Positions 26,822 through 37,157 are shown, counted from the stretch's first letter. The stretch is 64,000 bases of DNA from Acidobacteriota bacterium (GCA_017307505.1 JAFKEE010000040.1:1-64000), one strand, 5' to 3'. The notes: generated from the sequence alone by a model not told the origin. A program made the numbers and translations.

Positions 26822-28351
26822 TCACGCCCCTGCGATTTCCACCCAATGGATGGTGGCGGCTGTGCGGGCCTGGACGTCGAGGACGACACGGCCGGCGGCG
26901 CCTTCCGGCATTTCCCAGGTGACGAAGCCGCGCTGCGGTCCGGGTTTGATGCCCGACTCCGCCGTGGATGGGGTACATTCCTGGCCGTTGGCCCGGACTG
27001 TGGCGAGCGGACCGTTCTCGACCTCCATCCTGACCTTGGCGCGCCGCAGCCGGGGTCCGCAGTGGAGACGGAACGAGGTCCACTGGCCGGCGGAAAGGGT
27101 TTGGGGCAACTGAGCCGCCGCGGGTTCGCCGGGTGCCAGGGTGTCGGAGTAGGTGATGACGTGGCGGCGCGGTTTGCCAGCCAGTGTGTCGAGGCGCCCG
27201 CACTCGCGCAGCAGGGCGGGATAGTTCTCCGCGTCCGGCATCTGTGTCTGAGAATCCATGTAGTTGAAGAGGTAGACGCGGTCGGCTCCGCGCTGCAACA
27301 GCGAGGCGGCGGCACCACGAACCGTTTCGATGGAGTTCATGGGAATCGGACGATAAGCATGGTAGGGCCGGAGGAGAAGTTCCAGCCCTGCGGCCAGGAT
27401 CACCTTGTCACCAGCCAGACGGCGCCAGAGTTCCACCGGCATGTCCGTCTCGATGCTCGCCCAGAACGGAGTGAAGACGAGAAGATCGATCAAACCCTCG
27501 CGAGCCCAGAGTGCGCCATCCATGCCGAGATCGATGGCGGTCTGGGGCCTGGAGGGTACCCGTGCGCCGATGGCGATCCGGTGGCCTCTGCGCTTCCCCC
27601 ATGTGTCCGCCAGACGCCTGGTGTTGCGCATGAATTCGGTGAGGAGCTTTCCGCCGGCTGCTTCCTGGCCTGGGCGGAAGTGGAAGCCGAAGCGCATCCA
27701 GTCCAGTTCCAGGCCGTCGATGTCGTAGCGCTCGAGGTACTCTTCCACGAGACGGAAGTGGTAAGCCCGAACCTCGTCGTGAGCGAAGTCAAACGCACGG
27801 TCGCGCCAGTCGACCGACCGCCAGGGTAGACGCCGGAACTGTGGATTCTGCCGCCAGAAGGTACTGTGCATGTAGCTCTCGGGATCATCTACATTGTGCA
27901 GGTCGTTCATGCGCATGGAGACCCACGGTGAGAGCCGTAGCTTGCGGGCACGCTCGATCCATACGGCGTAAGGATCGATGCCCTGCTGTGCCAGAGACCA
28001 TGCAGTGTGTACCCATTTGCGCGCGTTCACGCGGGCCTCGCCGGTGGTGGAACGGAACAGCGGCTGATCGTCAGAGCCCTGCGGATCGTAGCCCTTCCAG
28101 ATGGGATCCCAGACCTTGCTGGCAAAGCTGGTGCGCTGGGAATTGGCGCTGAGGACCAGTTCTCGGACCTGAGTTCCGGCGTACTGGTCGACAAAAGACG
28201 CCACTGACTCGCGCGTGTGGACTTGTCCGGCACGAGTGAAGAACCAATGGCTGTTGTCCTCATTCAGGCACAGGGCGGTGCCCGACGCCGGTGCGGCTGC
28301 CTGGGCGCCGGCCACCGATGCCGCTGATTGCACAAACTGTCGCCGATTCAT
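26822..28351 (-). CDS. GHL10-like secreted glycoside-hydrolase-family protein
   Basis: A 509-aa protein with a Tat-like signal (MNRRQFVQSAASVAGAQAAA). A TIM-barrel-like domain (about 35-390) contains YDIDGLELDWMRFGFHFRPG, with acidic residues at the barrel rim as in the family-10 glycosylhydrolase-like (GHL) group. A C-terminal beta-domain of about 100 aa (FRLHCGPRLRRAKVRMEVE) follows. The same group includes many uncharacterised polysaccharide enzymes of Acidobacteriota and Planctomycetota. The start is 2 bp from the stop of the upstream propeller regulator gene, so the two are co-transcribed. The substrate is unknown. Confidence 0.7.
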   Translation of the reverse strand: MNRRQFVQSAASVAGAQAAAPASGTALCLNEDNSHWFFTRAGQVHTRESVASFVDQYAGTQVRELVLSANSQRTSFASKVWDPIWKGYDPQGSDDQPLFRSTTGEARVNARKWVHTAWSLAQQGIDPYAVWIERARKLRLSPWVSMRMNDLHNVDDPESYMHSTFWRQNPQFRRLPWRSVDWRDRAFDFAHDEVRAYHFRLVEEYLERYDIDGLELDWMRFGFHFRPGQEAAGGKLLTEFMRNTRRLADTWGKRRGHRIAIGARVPSRPQTAIDLGMDGALWAREGLIDLLVFTPFWASIETDMPVELWRRLAGDKVILAAGLELLLRPYHAYRPIPMNSIETVRGAAASLLQRGADRVYLFNYMDSQTQMPDAENYPALLRECGRLDTLAGKPRRHVITYSDTLAPGEPAAAQLPQTLSAGQWTSFRLHCGPRLRRAKVRMEVENGPLATVRANGQECTPSTAESGIKPGPQRGFVTWEMPEGAAGRVVLDVQARTAATIHWVEIAGA

Positions 28352-28353
28352 AC

Positions 28354-30606
28354 CTAGCGAAATTGTTCAACCAGGAAGAGGTCGCTGGCAACCGGGTCGG
28401 CCAGGGAGACGAAGATCGAGCTACCGTCGGGCGCCACGGCAAGGCCGGCATCGCCCACCAAGGGACGGTTGGGCAGAGTGGCGAGCTGGATTTCCCGACG
28501 GGTTGCCAGATCGTAGGAGCGCAGCGAGTAAGGCGGCTGGACGGCGGCGAAATAGATGGTGTCGTTGTGCAGGCGCCAATTGCCCCACATGCCGGCATCG
28601 AGCCCCTGGAAGACGGGTTCTTCCGTTCCGCCGTCCACGGGCATGCGCCAGATGGCCCGGCCGCCCCGATCTTTCGTGTAGTAGAGCCAGCGACGGTCGG
28701 CGGACTCCCAGGCTCCAAAGCCACCTCCATGGGTTACCTGGACAGAGAAGCCTCCGTTGACGGGGCGCTTCCAGACCTGCCACACACCCTTGGTGTTCGC
28801 CGAGTAATAGATGGTGCGGCCATCACGAGACCAGCTGGGGACTACCTCGTCGTAATTTTCGCTGGTGAAGCGGCGCAGTTTGCCGTTGTCCACATTCAGT
28901 ATGAAAATGTCTGAGTTGTCGCCGGTGCGGGAGTCCAGCGCGAGAAAGTGGCCGTCCGGGGACCAGCGCGGACAGCCGGTGAGGGTCCGGCCAAACTGCG
29001 TGAGGCGGCGTGGGTTGGCGCCGTGAATGCCGGCGACCCAGATCTCGTCGGTACCTGTGCGGTTGCTGCGGAACGCGATGCGGCGGCCATCGGGGGAAAT
29101 GTCGGGGCTCACATCGGTGAGAGTGGAGGAGAGCACAAGTTCGGGGCCGCCCGCCGGCAAGGGCATGCGCCAGACGCGGATGGTCTGGCGTGGGCTGGCG
29201 AAGACAAGCCGGTTTCCGACACGGGCCACGCGCGGATGGCGGGCGGTGACGGTGCCGTCGGTCAAGCGCCGGGGCTCGCCACCGGACGCGGAGATGCGCC
29301 AGAGGCTGCGCTGTCGGGCGAAGATGAGGGCATTGCCGTCCGGTGTCCAGGTGTGGCCAAAGATTGGATTGGCGCCGGTGGTCAGCCGGTTGATGCGCCC
29401 GGAAGAGAGGTCGAGCAGGCTGAGCTGGTCGACACCATGGCTGAGGGATTCGCGGAAGGCGATGGTGCGGCCGTCGGGTGAGAAAGCGGGTTCGTAGTGA
29501 CCAAGGATCTGTTCCGGACTGGTGGTGATGCGGGTGATTGTCCCATTCGCGGTGGAGATGAGGACCAAGTCCCGGCGGTCGGTAGCCGCAATGAACTTCC
29601 CGTCCGGGGACCAGTCAATGAGGACGGAGGGGCCTATCGGGCTCGGCGCGGATTCGATGATGGCACGGCGTGTGATGTCCCGGGTGGCGAGATCCATGAC
29701 AAAGACGCCAAGGTGGTCTGCGCTGGTGGGACGGAGAAACGCGATCTCGCGGCCGCCGGGCGACCAGACCGGGCTTGAGACTTCGCCCTCGGCTTCTTTA
29801 CTGAGCAGCACAGGCGAGAAGGATCCAACATTCTGGACGTAAATGTTCCGGCGGCCATTCTCTGAACCGTTCCACAAGAACGCTACCTTGGAGCCATCTG
29901 GGGAGAAGGCCGGCTGCATTTCGGCGCCCGGCAGGCTGGTGAAATTACGCACTTCGAGCGGGACCGGTCCGGGGCGTGAGACCGCGATTTTCCAGACCAA
30001 ACCGGCCAGAATCGCCGCAACGAGCAGGGCCAGCCCGATCAGGCGGAAAAACGAGGGGCGGCGTCCCGAGGCTGGACGGGAGAGAGGCAGGACCGGAGAG
30101 GGTGGAGCCGCCAGGACCGGTGGGGCCTGAGGCGCTACTCCAGTTTCCCGATGGGGGTCGGGATCATTCCGGTGTTTCAGAGCCTGAATCCCTATTTTTA
30201 GGTCAGCATCTGCAAAGATGGCGGGCTTGCGCGTACTCCGGATGGCTTCGATGGATGTTACATAGCCGCCTTTGGGGAGGTTAATGCGAATTGGATCGTC
30301 CTTACCCTCCTTCGCGTAGTAGGCGGCGAGCTTCTGCCGGAGGCGGCGGGCTTCAATCCGGACAATTGGATCCGATTTCGGGTCGTAGGTCGCAGGGCGG
30401 TCGAACACCGCGCCGCCGATCACGCTCTCCTTGAGTTGCCCAAGGTCTTGAGCGAGAGAATGTTCGACGGCATAGGCCAGGAAACGGCGCATTCGCTCGG
30501 ACTTAGCGAAGCCGTCGCTGGCCAAGATTCTGTGAAGTTCCTCGAGGGCGGCGTTTCTGACGTTGAAACTATCGTCCGGAGGGGCCTCGGGACGAGTAAC
30601 TTGCAT
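28354..30606 (-). CDS. membrane-bound regulator: N-terminal DNA-binding-like domain, TM helix, TolB/PD40 beta-propeller
   Basis: A 750-aa protein. Residues about 15-110 (ILASDGFAKSERMRRFLAYA, then DPIVRIEARRLRQKLAAYY and INLPKGGYV) form a domain common in Acidobacteriota in front of WD40/TPR sensors. It resembles a winged-helix DNA-binding region of CadC-type one-component regulators. A Pro-rich linker and one membrane helix (LIGLALLVAAILAGLVWKI, near 190) follow. Several PD40/TolB repeats of the form SPDGxxIAF (PAFSPDGSKVAFL, DWSPDGKFIAA, WSPDGHFLALD) make up the C-terminal propeller. It may sense a periplasmic ligand and regulate nearby genes; that is an inference. It is 2 bp upstream of the GHL gene and divergent from the large TonB receptor. 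Confidence 0.78.
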   Translation of the reverse strand: MQVTRPEAPPDDSFNVRNAALEELHRILASDGFAKSERMRRFLAYAVEHSLAQDLGQLKESVIGGAVFDRPATYDPKSDPIVRIEARRLRQKLAAYYAKEGKDDPIRINLPKGGYVTSIEAIRSTRKPAIFADADLKIGIQALKHRNDPDPHRETGVAPQAPPVLAAPPSPVLPLSRPASGRRPSFFRLIGLALLVAAILAGLVWKIAVSRPGPVPLEVRNFTSLPGAEMQPAFSPDGSKVAFLWNGSENGRRNIYVQNVGSFSPVLLSKEAEGEVSSPVWSPGGREIAFLRPTSADHLGVFVMDLATRDITRRAIIESAPSPIGPSVLIDWSPDGKFIAATDRRDLVLISTANGTITRITTSPEQILGHYEPAFSPDGRTIAFRESLSHGVDQLSLLDLSSGRINRLTTGANPIFGHTWTPDGNALIFARQRSLWRISASGGEPRRLTDGTVTARHPRVARVGNRLVFASPRQTIRVWRMPLPAGGPELVLSSTLTDVSPDISPDGRRIAFRSNRTGTDEIWVAGIHGANPRRLTQFGRTLTGCPRWSPDGHFLALDSRTGDNSDIFILNVDNGKLRRFTSENYDEVVPSWSRDGRTIYYSANTKGVWQVWKRPVNGGFSVQVTHGGGFGAWESADRRWLYYTKDRGGRAIWRMPVDGGTEEPVFQGLDAGMWGNWRLHNDTIYFAAVQPPYSLRSYDLATRREIQLATLPNRPLVGDAGLAVAPDGSSIFVSLADPVASDLFLVEQFR

Positions 30607-30777
30607 TTTCTTACCCCGTCATTACTGCGGGATTACTCCCTGTTTAACTTTTGTACTTTCTACAATTTTAACAGTTTGCACGGGGGTCGCGCTTGGAGTG
30701 GTGGCGCCGTGTCCGGCACCGCGTTTCACCGCTGACGCGATCAGTTTGCACAACTCCAATCTCAAATGGAGATCTTC

Positions 30778-33700
30778 ATGTCAAATCCTTGTAAAGGGCA
30801 GTTGCGGCGAGCCTGGTTGCTCGTCGCCGCGTTAGTACTGTCCTCAGCAATCTTACTCGGACAATCGGATAACGCCAGCGTCTCAGGGTTCGTCAGAGAC
30901 TCGACAGGCGCTTCCATTCCCGCGGTCCGGGTCGTCCTTACCAATGCAGCAACGGGCGTGGAACGCGAAACCAAGACCGGTGAGAACGGGTACTATATTT
31001 TTACCCCGGTGCCGTCGGGCGTCTACACGGTTTCGGCTGAAGCCACTGGTTTCAAGAAGACCAACAAAACAAAGAACAAGATCGACTCCAACATGGCGGC
31101 GGGTATTGACCTGACGCTGGAAGTTGGCGATCTCACTCAGTCTGTGGAAGTTACGGCCTCGGCCACCCGAATCCAGACCGACACGGCAGCTTTGGGCCGC
31201 GTGGTGGACCGGGCGCAGTTTGAATCCATTCAGGTGACGGGCCGCAACCCGATGTACCTGGCGTTGTTGAAGCCTGGTGTGACCGGCCAGTCGGTGACCG
31301 GCGGCGGATTCGGCATGGCGAACATCGCCAACATCAACGGGACTCGTTCCTCTGACAGCACGGTGACGACGGACGGCGCGGTGGGTCTGCGTACCCGCGG
31401 CGCGGACGGTACGGCGATCGGCGCAGCCGACATGGACGCGGTTGCGGAAATCCAGATCCTTACGTCAGCTTTCCCGGCTGAGTACGGCCGTTCGATTGGC
31501 GGCCAGGTGCGCATTATCACCCGCAGCGGCGGCCAGCAGTTTCATGGTTCGCTTTACGAGTACTTCCGGAATTCGGCGCTGAATGCGAACTCCTGGGACC
31601 GCAACCGGAACTCGAACCCGAGCATCAGCGGTGGTCCTTCCCCATTCCGTTACAACCAGTTCGGCTACAACGTGAACGGACCGGTCTATCTTCCGGGCAA
31701 GTGGAACACGGACAAGAGCAAGCTCTTCTTCTTGTTCAGCCAGGAATATGTCCGCCAGCGCAACACGGCCAGCACAACACAGACCGTGGCGACAGCGGCC
31801 ATGCGGCAGGGTGATTTCAGCGCACTGCTGAACCCGGCCAACACGTTCTATACGGGTGTGCGGACGATCAACGATCCGACGACGAACAGCCCGTTTGCCG
31901 GCAATATCATTCCGAAGTCGCGTTTGAGCGCGAATGGCGTGGGCATTTTGAGCGCCTCCCAGCTGCCGACGCCTGGCTTCCTGAGCGGCAGCAATAACTA
32001 CTACTCGGCCACCGGCGCACCCACCAACCAGCGGAAAGAGACCTACTCTTTCGACTACAATCCTTCGAGCAGCCACCAACTGCGGTTCCGCAGCATGGTC
32101 TACAGCTACTGGGATTACTCTCCGTTCGACGGCAGCGGCCACACGCCGCGTATCTTTGACCGCCCGAACAAGAGCTTCTCCTTGAACTACATCTGGACCG
32201 TAGGGCCGACGATGGTGAACGAAATGCTCGCCACCACCAGCGTCGACCAGGTGTTCATCGGGATTGACACGAGCACGGGCGTATTCGACCGGACGAAGTA
32301 CGGCATCAACTACCCCTATATTTTCCCTGACCGGAAGGAGATCACGAACAAGATCCCGACGGCGGCGATTGCCGGCTTCACGGGCATCAACGGCGGACCG
32401 TACCCGGCCAAATCGGCGGGCCCGATCTACATGTTGTCCGACAACTTCACGATCATCAAGGGCACGCACACGATCAAGTTCGGCGGCCTGTATGAGCGTG
32501 CCGGCCAGAACGACTTTGACCAGATCAACGTCACCGGCGTTCCCGGCGGCACGAACAACCAGAACGGCCGGTTCGAGTTCAATGACGGCTCGTTCACGGG
32601 TCTCGCGGTTGCCAATGCGGCCATGGGCCTGTTCAACAACTACGCGGAGCTGGGCGCACGTCCTTACACTCCGTATCGCTCGCACATGTTCGAATGGTTC
32701 GCCCAGGACTCCTGGAAGGTGACGGACAAGCTGCGCCTCGAGATCGGGTTGCGGCACAGCATCATCCAGCCCTACTACAGCCAGTGGCGGAATATGGCAG
32801 TCTTCGATCCAGCCTCCTACGACGTCTCGAAGGCGGTGGTGCAGGATCCGAAGAACGGCGCCATCCTCAGCGGCAACTATCTGAACGGCATGATCATCCC
32901 TGGCGACGGCTGGCCGGATTCGGCCAAGGGCCGTGTGCCGATCGCGACCAGCGGCGAGTACAATTCGCTGTTCAAGGGCAACAAGGAATACTCAAAGATC
33001 CACTATGCGGACTTCCAGCCCCGCCTGGGTATCGCCTACACGGTGACCCCGAAGATGGTGGTTCGCGCCGGCGGTGGCCGTTTCTATACCCGCACCGGCG
33101 TCAGCGACTCAGTGTTCCTCGGCGCCAATCCGCCGTTCCAGCCGAACGCCTCTGTGGCAAACGGCAGTGTTGACAATCCGGGTGCGGCCGCGGCGAATGC
33201 GCGTCTGCCCCTGTTCGTAACCACACAGGATCCGATCTTCCGTATGCCGAGCGCCTGGAGCTGGAATACGGCGATCGAACGGGAACTGCCCTGGGCGACT
33301 ACGTTGGAAGTTTCCTATGTCGGCCGCCGCGGCCTCCACCTGCAGCGTGAGCGCAACATCAATCAGCTGCTGCCCGGCACCCTGCAGAACAGCACGGCTT
33401 ACGTCGATACGCTGCGGCCTTACAAGGGCTATGCAACGATCCGCGTGACCAACAACGAGGCATCCTCCACCTACAATGCCCTACAGGTCAGCGTGAACCG
33501 CCGGTTCAGCAAGGGCCTGAGCTATGGCTTGGCTTACACCTACGGCAAGTCGACCGACGACGCCTCGGGCAGCCGCACGATTCTGCCGAACGCCTACGAC
33601 GCACACACCTTCTGGGGTCCGTCGGACTTCGACGTCCGCCAGATGCTGGTGGTCAACTTCATCTACGAACTGCCGGTATTCCGCAACAACAACCTGAGCG

Positions 33701-34200
33701 GCAAGCTCCTGGGCGGCTGGCAGCTTTCGAGCGTGAATCAGTTCCAGACCGGTACTCCGTTCACGGTGTCCACGAGCCAGGATGTTGCTGGCGTCGGCAC
33801 CGGCAGCGGCAACCAGATCTGGGACATCAAGGGCGATGCGAAGCTGGACAGCGGCGATCAGAAGTTCGCCTACTGGACCGGTGCGAACGCCTACTGGTTC
33901 CGGACGACCGCAGCCGATGGATCAGCGCTGTTCCAGCGCGCCGCGGCGGGCACGTTCACGACCCAGAACAACCGCAACAAGTACAACCGGCCGGGCTCGC
34001 AGAGCTGGAACGTGGCGCTGTTCAAAGCGTTCAGCATCACGGAACAGCAGCGCGTACAGTTCCGCGCCGAGATGTACAACTTCCCGAATCACCCCAACTG
34101 GGATTCCCCGGTGACGGACCCGACGAACTCGGCGTTCGGCAAGGTGACGACGAAGAGCAGCAACCGGACGATGCAGCTGAGCCTGCGTTATTCGTTCTAG
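30778..34200 (+). CDS. Oar-like TonB-dependent receptor with carboxypeptidase-regulatory domain
   Basis: An outer-membrane protein of about 1,140 aa. A signal peptide (LLVAALVLSSAILLGQS) precedes a CarboxypepD_reg domain (SGFVRDSTGASIPAVRVVLT, then GVYTVSAEATGFK), a plug (about 130-240) and a long barrel ending MQLSLRYSF. This large class, resembling OmpA-related Oar of Myxococcus, is expanded in Solibacterales and presumed to import oligosaccharides or peptides. The ATG at 30778 is preferred over 30766 because GGAG at 30768-30771 is then a properly spaced Shine-Dalgarno (6 bp). It is divergent from the propeller regulator, which may control it. A strong terminator follows. Confidence 0.9.
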   Translation: MSNPCKGQLRRAWLLVAALVLSSAILLGQSDNASVSGFVRDSTGASIPAVRVVLTNAATGVERETKTGENGYYIFTPVPSGVYTVSAEATGFKKTNKTKNKIDSNMAAGIDLTLEVGDLTQSVEVTASATRIQTDTAALGRVVDRAQFESIQVTGRNPMYLALLKPGVTGQSVTGGGFGMANIANINGTRSSDSTVTTDGAVGLRTRGADGTAIGAADMDAVAEIQILTSAFPAEYGRSIGGQVRIITRSGGQQFHGSLYEYFRNSALNANSWDRNRNSNPSISGGPSPFRYNQFGYNVNGPVYLPGKWNTDKSKLFFLFSQEYVRQRNTASTTQTVATAAMRQGDFSALLNPANTFYTGVRTINDPTTNSPFAGNIIPKSRLSANGVGILSASQLPTPGFLSGSNNYYSATGAPTNQRKETYSFDYNPSSSHQLRFRSMVYSYWDYSPFDGSGHTPRIFDRPNKSFSLNYIWTVGPTMVNEMLATTSVDQVFIGIDTSTGVFDRTKYGINYPYIFPDRKEITNKIPTAAIAGFTGINGGPYPAKSAGPIYMLSDNFTIIKGTHTIKFGGLYERAGQNDFDQINVTGVPGGTNNQNGRFEFNDGSFTGLAVANAAMGLFNNYAELGARPYTPYRSHMFEWFAQDSWKVTDKLRLEIGLRHSIIQPYYSQWRNMAVFDPASYDVSKAVVQDPKNGAILSGNYLNGMIIPGDGWPDSAKGRVPIATSGEYNSLFKGNKEYSKIHYADFQPRLGIAYTVTPKMVVRAGGGRFYTRTGVSDSVFLGANPPFQPNASVANGSVDNPGAAAANARLPLFVTTQDPIFRMPSAWSWNTAIERELPWATTLEVSYVGRRGLHLQRERNINQLLPGTLQNSTAYVDTLRPYKGYATIRVTNNEASSTYNALQVSVNRRFSKGLSYGLAYTYGKSTDDASGSRTILPNAYDAHTFWGPSDFDVRQMLVVNFIYELPVFRNNNLSGKLLGGWQLSSVNQFQTGTPFTVSTSQDVAGVGTGSGNQIWDIKGDAKLDSGDQKFAYWTGANAYWFRTTAADGSALFQRAAAGTFTTQNNRNKYNRPGSQSWNVALFKAFSITEQQRVQFRAEMYNFPNHPNWDSPVTDPTNSAFGKVTTKSSNRTMQLSLRYSF

Positions 34201-34210
34201 TTTGACCCAG

Positions 34211-34230
34211 CTCGTCCAAACGCGGACGAG
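34211..34230 (+). repeat. short hairpin after the TonB receptor
   Basis: CTCGTCC (34211-34217) pairs with GGACGAG (34224-34230) around a 6-nt loop, immediately before the main terminator. It may aid 3' end stability. Confidence 0.45.
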
Positions 34231-34237
34231 TGCAACC

Positions 34238-34276
34238 GGCTGGCTCCTGCCTTTGGGTGGGAGCCAGCCTTTTTTT
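34238..34276 (+). terminator. Rho-independent terminator of the TonB receptor gene
   Basis: A perfect 10-bp stem, GGCTGGCTCC (34238-34247) with GGAGCCAGCC (34260-34269), is followed by seven T (34270-34276). It lies 38 nt after the stop codon. Confidence 0.92.
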
Positions 34277-34436
34277 GTTCCTGGGTGGAGGAGAACGCCG
34301 GAGGCGGCGCGATGACCACGCGGGCTGGTTGAATGCTGAGGAGGTGCTACGACCGGCGCGGAAGTTGTATTTTGATCAGTACGGGCCGGCCGCGTTGAGA
34401 ACCGACGAGGCCGGCCATCTTATTCCCGGGGGACTT

Positions 34437-37145
34437 ATGAAAGCCGTTGCTCTGCTACTGACCGCGGGCCTGGCGTGGGGGCAGGCGCCGTATGAGACCG
34501 AGATCCGCCCGTCTGAGGTCCAGCACGAGATTCCGGTGAACCGTGGATCGGCCGCTCTCTGGCAGAGCCTGAAGAAGCTGCACACTCGCGCGAGCCTGAT
34601 GATGATCACGGCGCACCCCGATGACGAGGATGGCGGGATGCTGGCGTACGAGTCGCGGGGCGAAGGAGCGCGGGTGTCTCTGCTGACGCTGAATCGCGGT
34701 GAGGGTGGGGCGAACGTGATGTCGCCGGATTTCTTCGATGCGCTGGGGTTGGTGCGCACGATGGAACTGTTGCAGGCGGGGCGGTATTACGGAGTGGATC
34801 AGTTCTGGACACGGCTGGTCGATTACGGATTCTCGAAAACCAAAGCGGAGAGCATCGGCAAGTGGACGCACGAACGGGTGCTGTTCGATGTGGTGAAAGT
34901 GGTGCGAGAGGTGCGTCCGCTGGTGATTACTTCTGTCTTCGTGGGCGGCCCGAGTGACGGGCACGGCAACCATGAGACGGCCGGAGCCATGGCGCAGGAG
35001 GTGTTCCGGGCGGCGGGCGATCCGAATGTCTTCCCGGAACAGATTCAAGCGGGGCTGAGGCCGTGGTCGCCGGTGAAGGACTATGCGCGCGTGCCATTCC
35101 GGCGGCAGGGCGCCAATGACCTGGCGGTGAACGTGCAAGTGCCGGAAGGGACCTACGATCCGGTATTGGGTTATTCCTACGTGCAGGTGGCCCGGGAGGG
35201 GCTTGGCCTGCAGAAGTCTCAGAATGGCGGGGGCACGATGCCGAAGGCCGGGGCCGTGAGCAGTGCGTATCACCGGTTCGGCTCGACGATCGACGCCAGG
35301 GAAACGGAGGCCGGATTCTTCGAAGGCATTGATGTGAGCCTGGCGGGGATCGCATCCCTGGCGAAGGGCGGAGACCTGGCGTTCCTGAAAGCGGGGCTGA
35401 GAGAAATGAATGCCTCGGTGGAGGAGGCGAAGGCGAAGTTCTCGGCAGTGAAACCGGAGGCGGTTGCGCGGCCCCTGGCGGCGGGACTGAAGACGACCAT
35501 GGCACTGATCGAGGCCGTGGAGAAGAGCGGACTCGACGCGGATTCGAAGTACAACGTGCTGCACGAACTTCGGATCAAGCAGGTGCAATTCAACAACGCG
35601 CTGGCGCAGGCCCTGGGGCTGTCGGTGTATGGAACCGTGGCGCCGGAGAAAGAGCCGGATCCGATGTACGCAATGTTCATGGGGGATCCTGACACTATGC
35701 GGGTCGCGATTCCGGGGCAGACGTTCAGCGTGAACGTACGCGTGGTGAACCCCAGTACGGTACCAGTGGCGCTGGAGCGGGTGAGCGTGGAGGCGAACGG
35801 GCAGAAGCAGAACTGGGCCATATCGAAGGTGGCGGGCGGGCAACCCGGCCCGATCGCGGGCAATGTGGCCAAGGATTCGAAATTCCTCGTGCAGGTACCT
35901 GGCGACGCGGCGTACACGCGCGCCTATTTCTCGCGGCCTGATCTGGAGCAGCCGTTTTATCACATCGATGACCCGCGCTGGACGAACCGCTCGTTGGCGC
36001 CCTATCCGCTGGCAGCGTGGGCGGAGCTGCGGTATGAAGGCGCACCGATTCGGATTGGGCAGGTGGTTCAGACGGTGAAGCGGGAGAACGGCTTCGGACC
36101 CGTGTTCGAACCGCTCGCCGTTGGTCCGGCCGTGGGTGTTGCGATTGAACCGCGCGCGGGAATAGTGCCGCTGGGGGCAAAGACGTTTCCCGTGAAGGTG
36201 ACGGTGCATAGCAATGTGAAGGGCCCGGCGAAGGGCACGGTGCGGCTGGAACTGCCGGCAGGATGGAAATCGGAACCGGCGATTGGTGCGTTTGAAACGG
36301 CGGCTGAAGGGCAGGATCAGTCGTTGGCATTCGAAGTGACTCCGGGTGCATTGAGCGCCATGGAGTATCAGATCCAGGCGACGGCTGAGTACGAGGGCAA
36401 GCGGTATCAGGAGGGATACCAGCTGACGGGCTATGCGGGTTTGCGGCCCTACTTCCTGTACCGGGCGGCAACTTACAGGACCAGTGGGGTAGATGTAAGA
36501 ACCGCGCCGGAGCTGAAGGTCGCCTACGTCATGGGCAGCGGAGATGAGGTCCCGGCGTCGCTGGAGCACCTGGGTGTAAAGGTGACATCACTGCCGGCGG
36601 CGGAGGTCGTGTCGGGCGATCTCAACAGGTTCGATGTGATTCTGCTGGGGGTTCGCGCGTATGCGGCGCGTCCGGAGCTGCGGGTGTCGAACAACCGTCT
36701 GCTCGAGTATGTGAAACAGGGCGGAGTGCTGATCGTTCAGTACAACACGCCGGAGTTCGACCACAACTTCGGGCCGTATCCGTACGAGATGGGGCGAAAC
36801 CCGGAGGAGGTGACGGACGAAGCATCGAAGGTTCAGATCCTGAGGCCAGACCATCCGCTGTTCACCTGGCCGAACAGAATCACTGAGAAGGATTTCGAAG
36901 GCTGGGTGGAAGAGCGCGGGTCAAAGTGGATGAAGTCCTGGGACTCCAACTACGAAGCGCTCCTGGAGACCCACGATGCCGGTCAACCGCCGCAGAAGGG
37001 CGGACTACTGTATGCAAAATATGGCAAGGGCGTATACATCTACAACGCGTACGCGTTCTACCGGCAACTGCCGGAAGGGGTGGATGGGGCTTACCGGATC
37101 TTCGCAAACATGCTGAGCCTGGCTAAGAATCCTAAGATCCGTTGA
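34437..37145 (+). CDS. secreted PIG-L/LmbE-family deacetylase with large C-terminal region
   Basis: A 902-aa protein with signal peptide (residues 1-16). The zinc motif AHPDDE (59-64) and the second motif GHGNHETAG (about 180) define a PIG-L N-acetylglucosaminyl deacetylase domain (about 50-300). The remaining 600 residues hold immunoglobulin-like NEW3-type domains (VAIPGQTFSVNVRVVNPSTV; VTVHSNVKGPAKGTV). A C-terminal glutamine-amidotransferase-like/ThuA-type region (FDVILLGVRAYAARPEL, GGVLIVQYNTPEFD) follows. It probably removes acetyl groups from amino-sugar glycans outside the cytosol. The ATG at 34437 follows GGGGGA; the longer open frame upstream lacks a signal. It lies 160 bp after the terminator of the TonB receptor and may share its substrate. 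Confidence 0.82.
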   Translation: MKAVALLLTAGLAWGQAPYETEIRPSEVQHEIPVNRGSAALWQSLKKLHTRASLMMITAHPDDEDGGMLAYESRGEGARVSLLTLNRGEGGANVMSPDFFDALGLVRTMELLQAGRYYGVDQFWTRLVDYGFSKTKAESIGKWTHERVLFDVVKVVREVRPLVITSVFVGGPSDGHGNHETAGAMAQEVFRAAGDPNVFPEQIQAGLRPWSPVKDYARVPFRRQGANDLAVNVQVPEGTYDPVLGYSYVQVAREGLGLQKSQNGGGTMPKAGAVSSAYHRFGSTIDARETEAGFFEGIDVSLAGIASLAKGGDLAFLKAGLREMNASVEEAKAKFSAVKPEAVARPLAAGLKTTMALIEAVEKSGLDADSKYNVLHELRIKQVQFNNALAQALGLSVYGTVAPEKEPDPMYAMFMGDPDTMRVAIPGQTFSVNVRVVNPSTVPVALERVSVEANGQKQNWAISKVAGGQPGPIAGNVAKDSKFLVQVPGDAAYTRAYFSRPDLEQPFYHIDDPRWTNRSLAPYPLAAWAELRYEGAPIRIGQVVQTVKRENGFGPVFEPLAVGPAVGVAIEPRAGIVPLGAKTFPVKVTVHSNVKGPAKGTVRLELPAGWKSEPAIGAFETAAEGQDQSLAFEVTPGALSAMEYQIQATAEYEGKRYQEGYQLTGYAGLRPYFLYRAATYRTSGVDVRTAPELKVAYVMGSGDEVPASLEHLGVKVTSLPAAEVVSGDLNRFDVILLGVRAYAARPELRVSNNRLLEYVKQGGVLIVQYNTPEFDHNFGPYPYEMGRNPEEVTDEASKVQILRPDHPLFTWPNRITEKDFEGWVEERGSKWMKSWDSNYEALLETHDAGQPPQKGGLLYAKYGKGVYIYNAYAFYRQLPEGVDGAYRIFANMLSLAKNPKIR

Positions 37146-37157
37146 ATCGGCGAGAGG

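Noticed and set aside
34455-36569. 704-codon minus-strand frame over the PIG-L gene
   Set aside because: Arg/His-rich antisense shadow; the plus-strand frame has a signal peptide, zinc motifs and a ribosome binding site.
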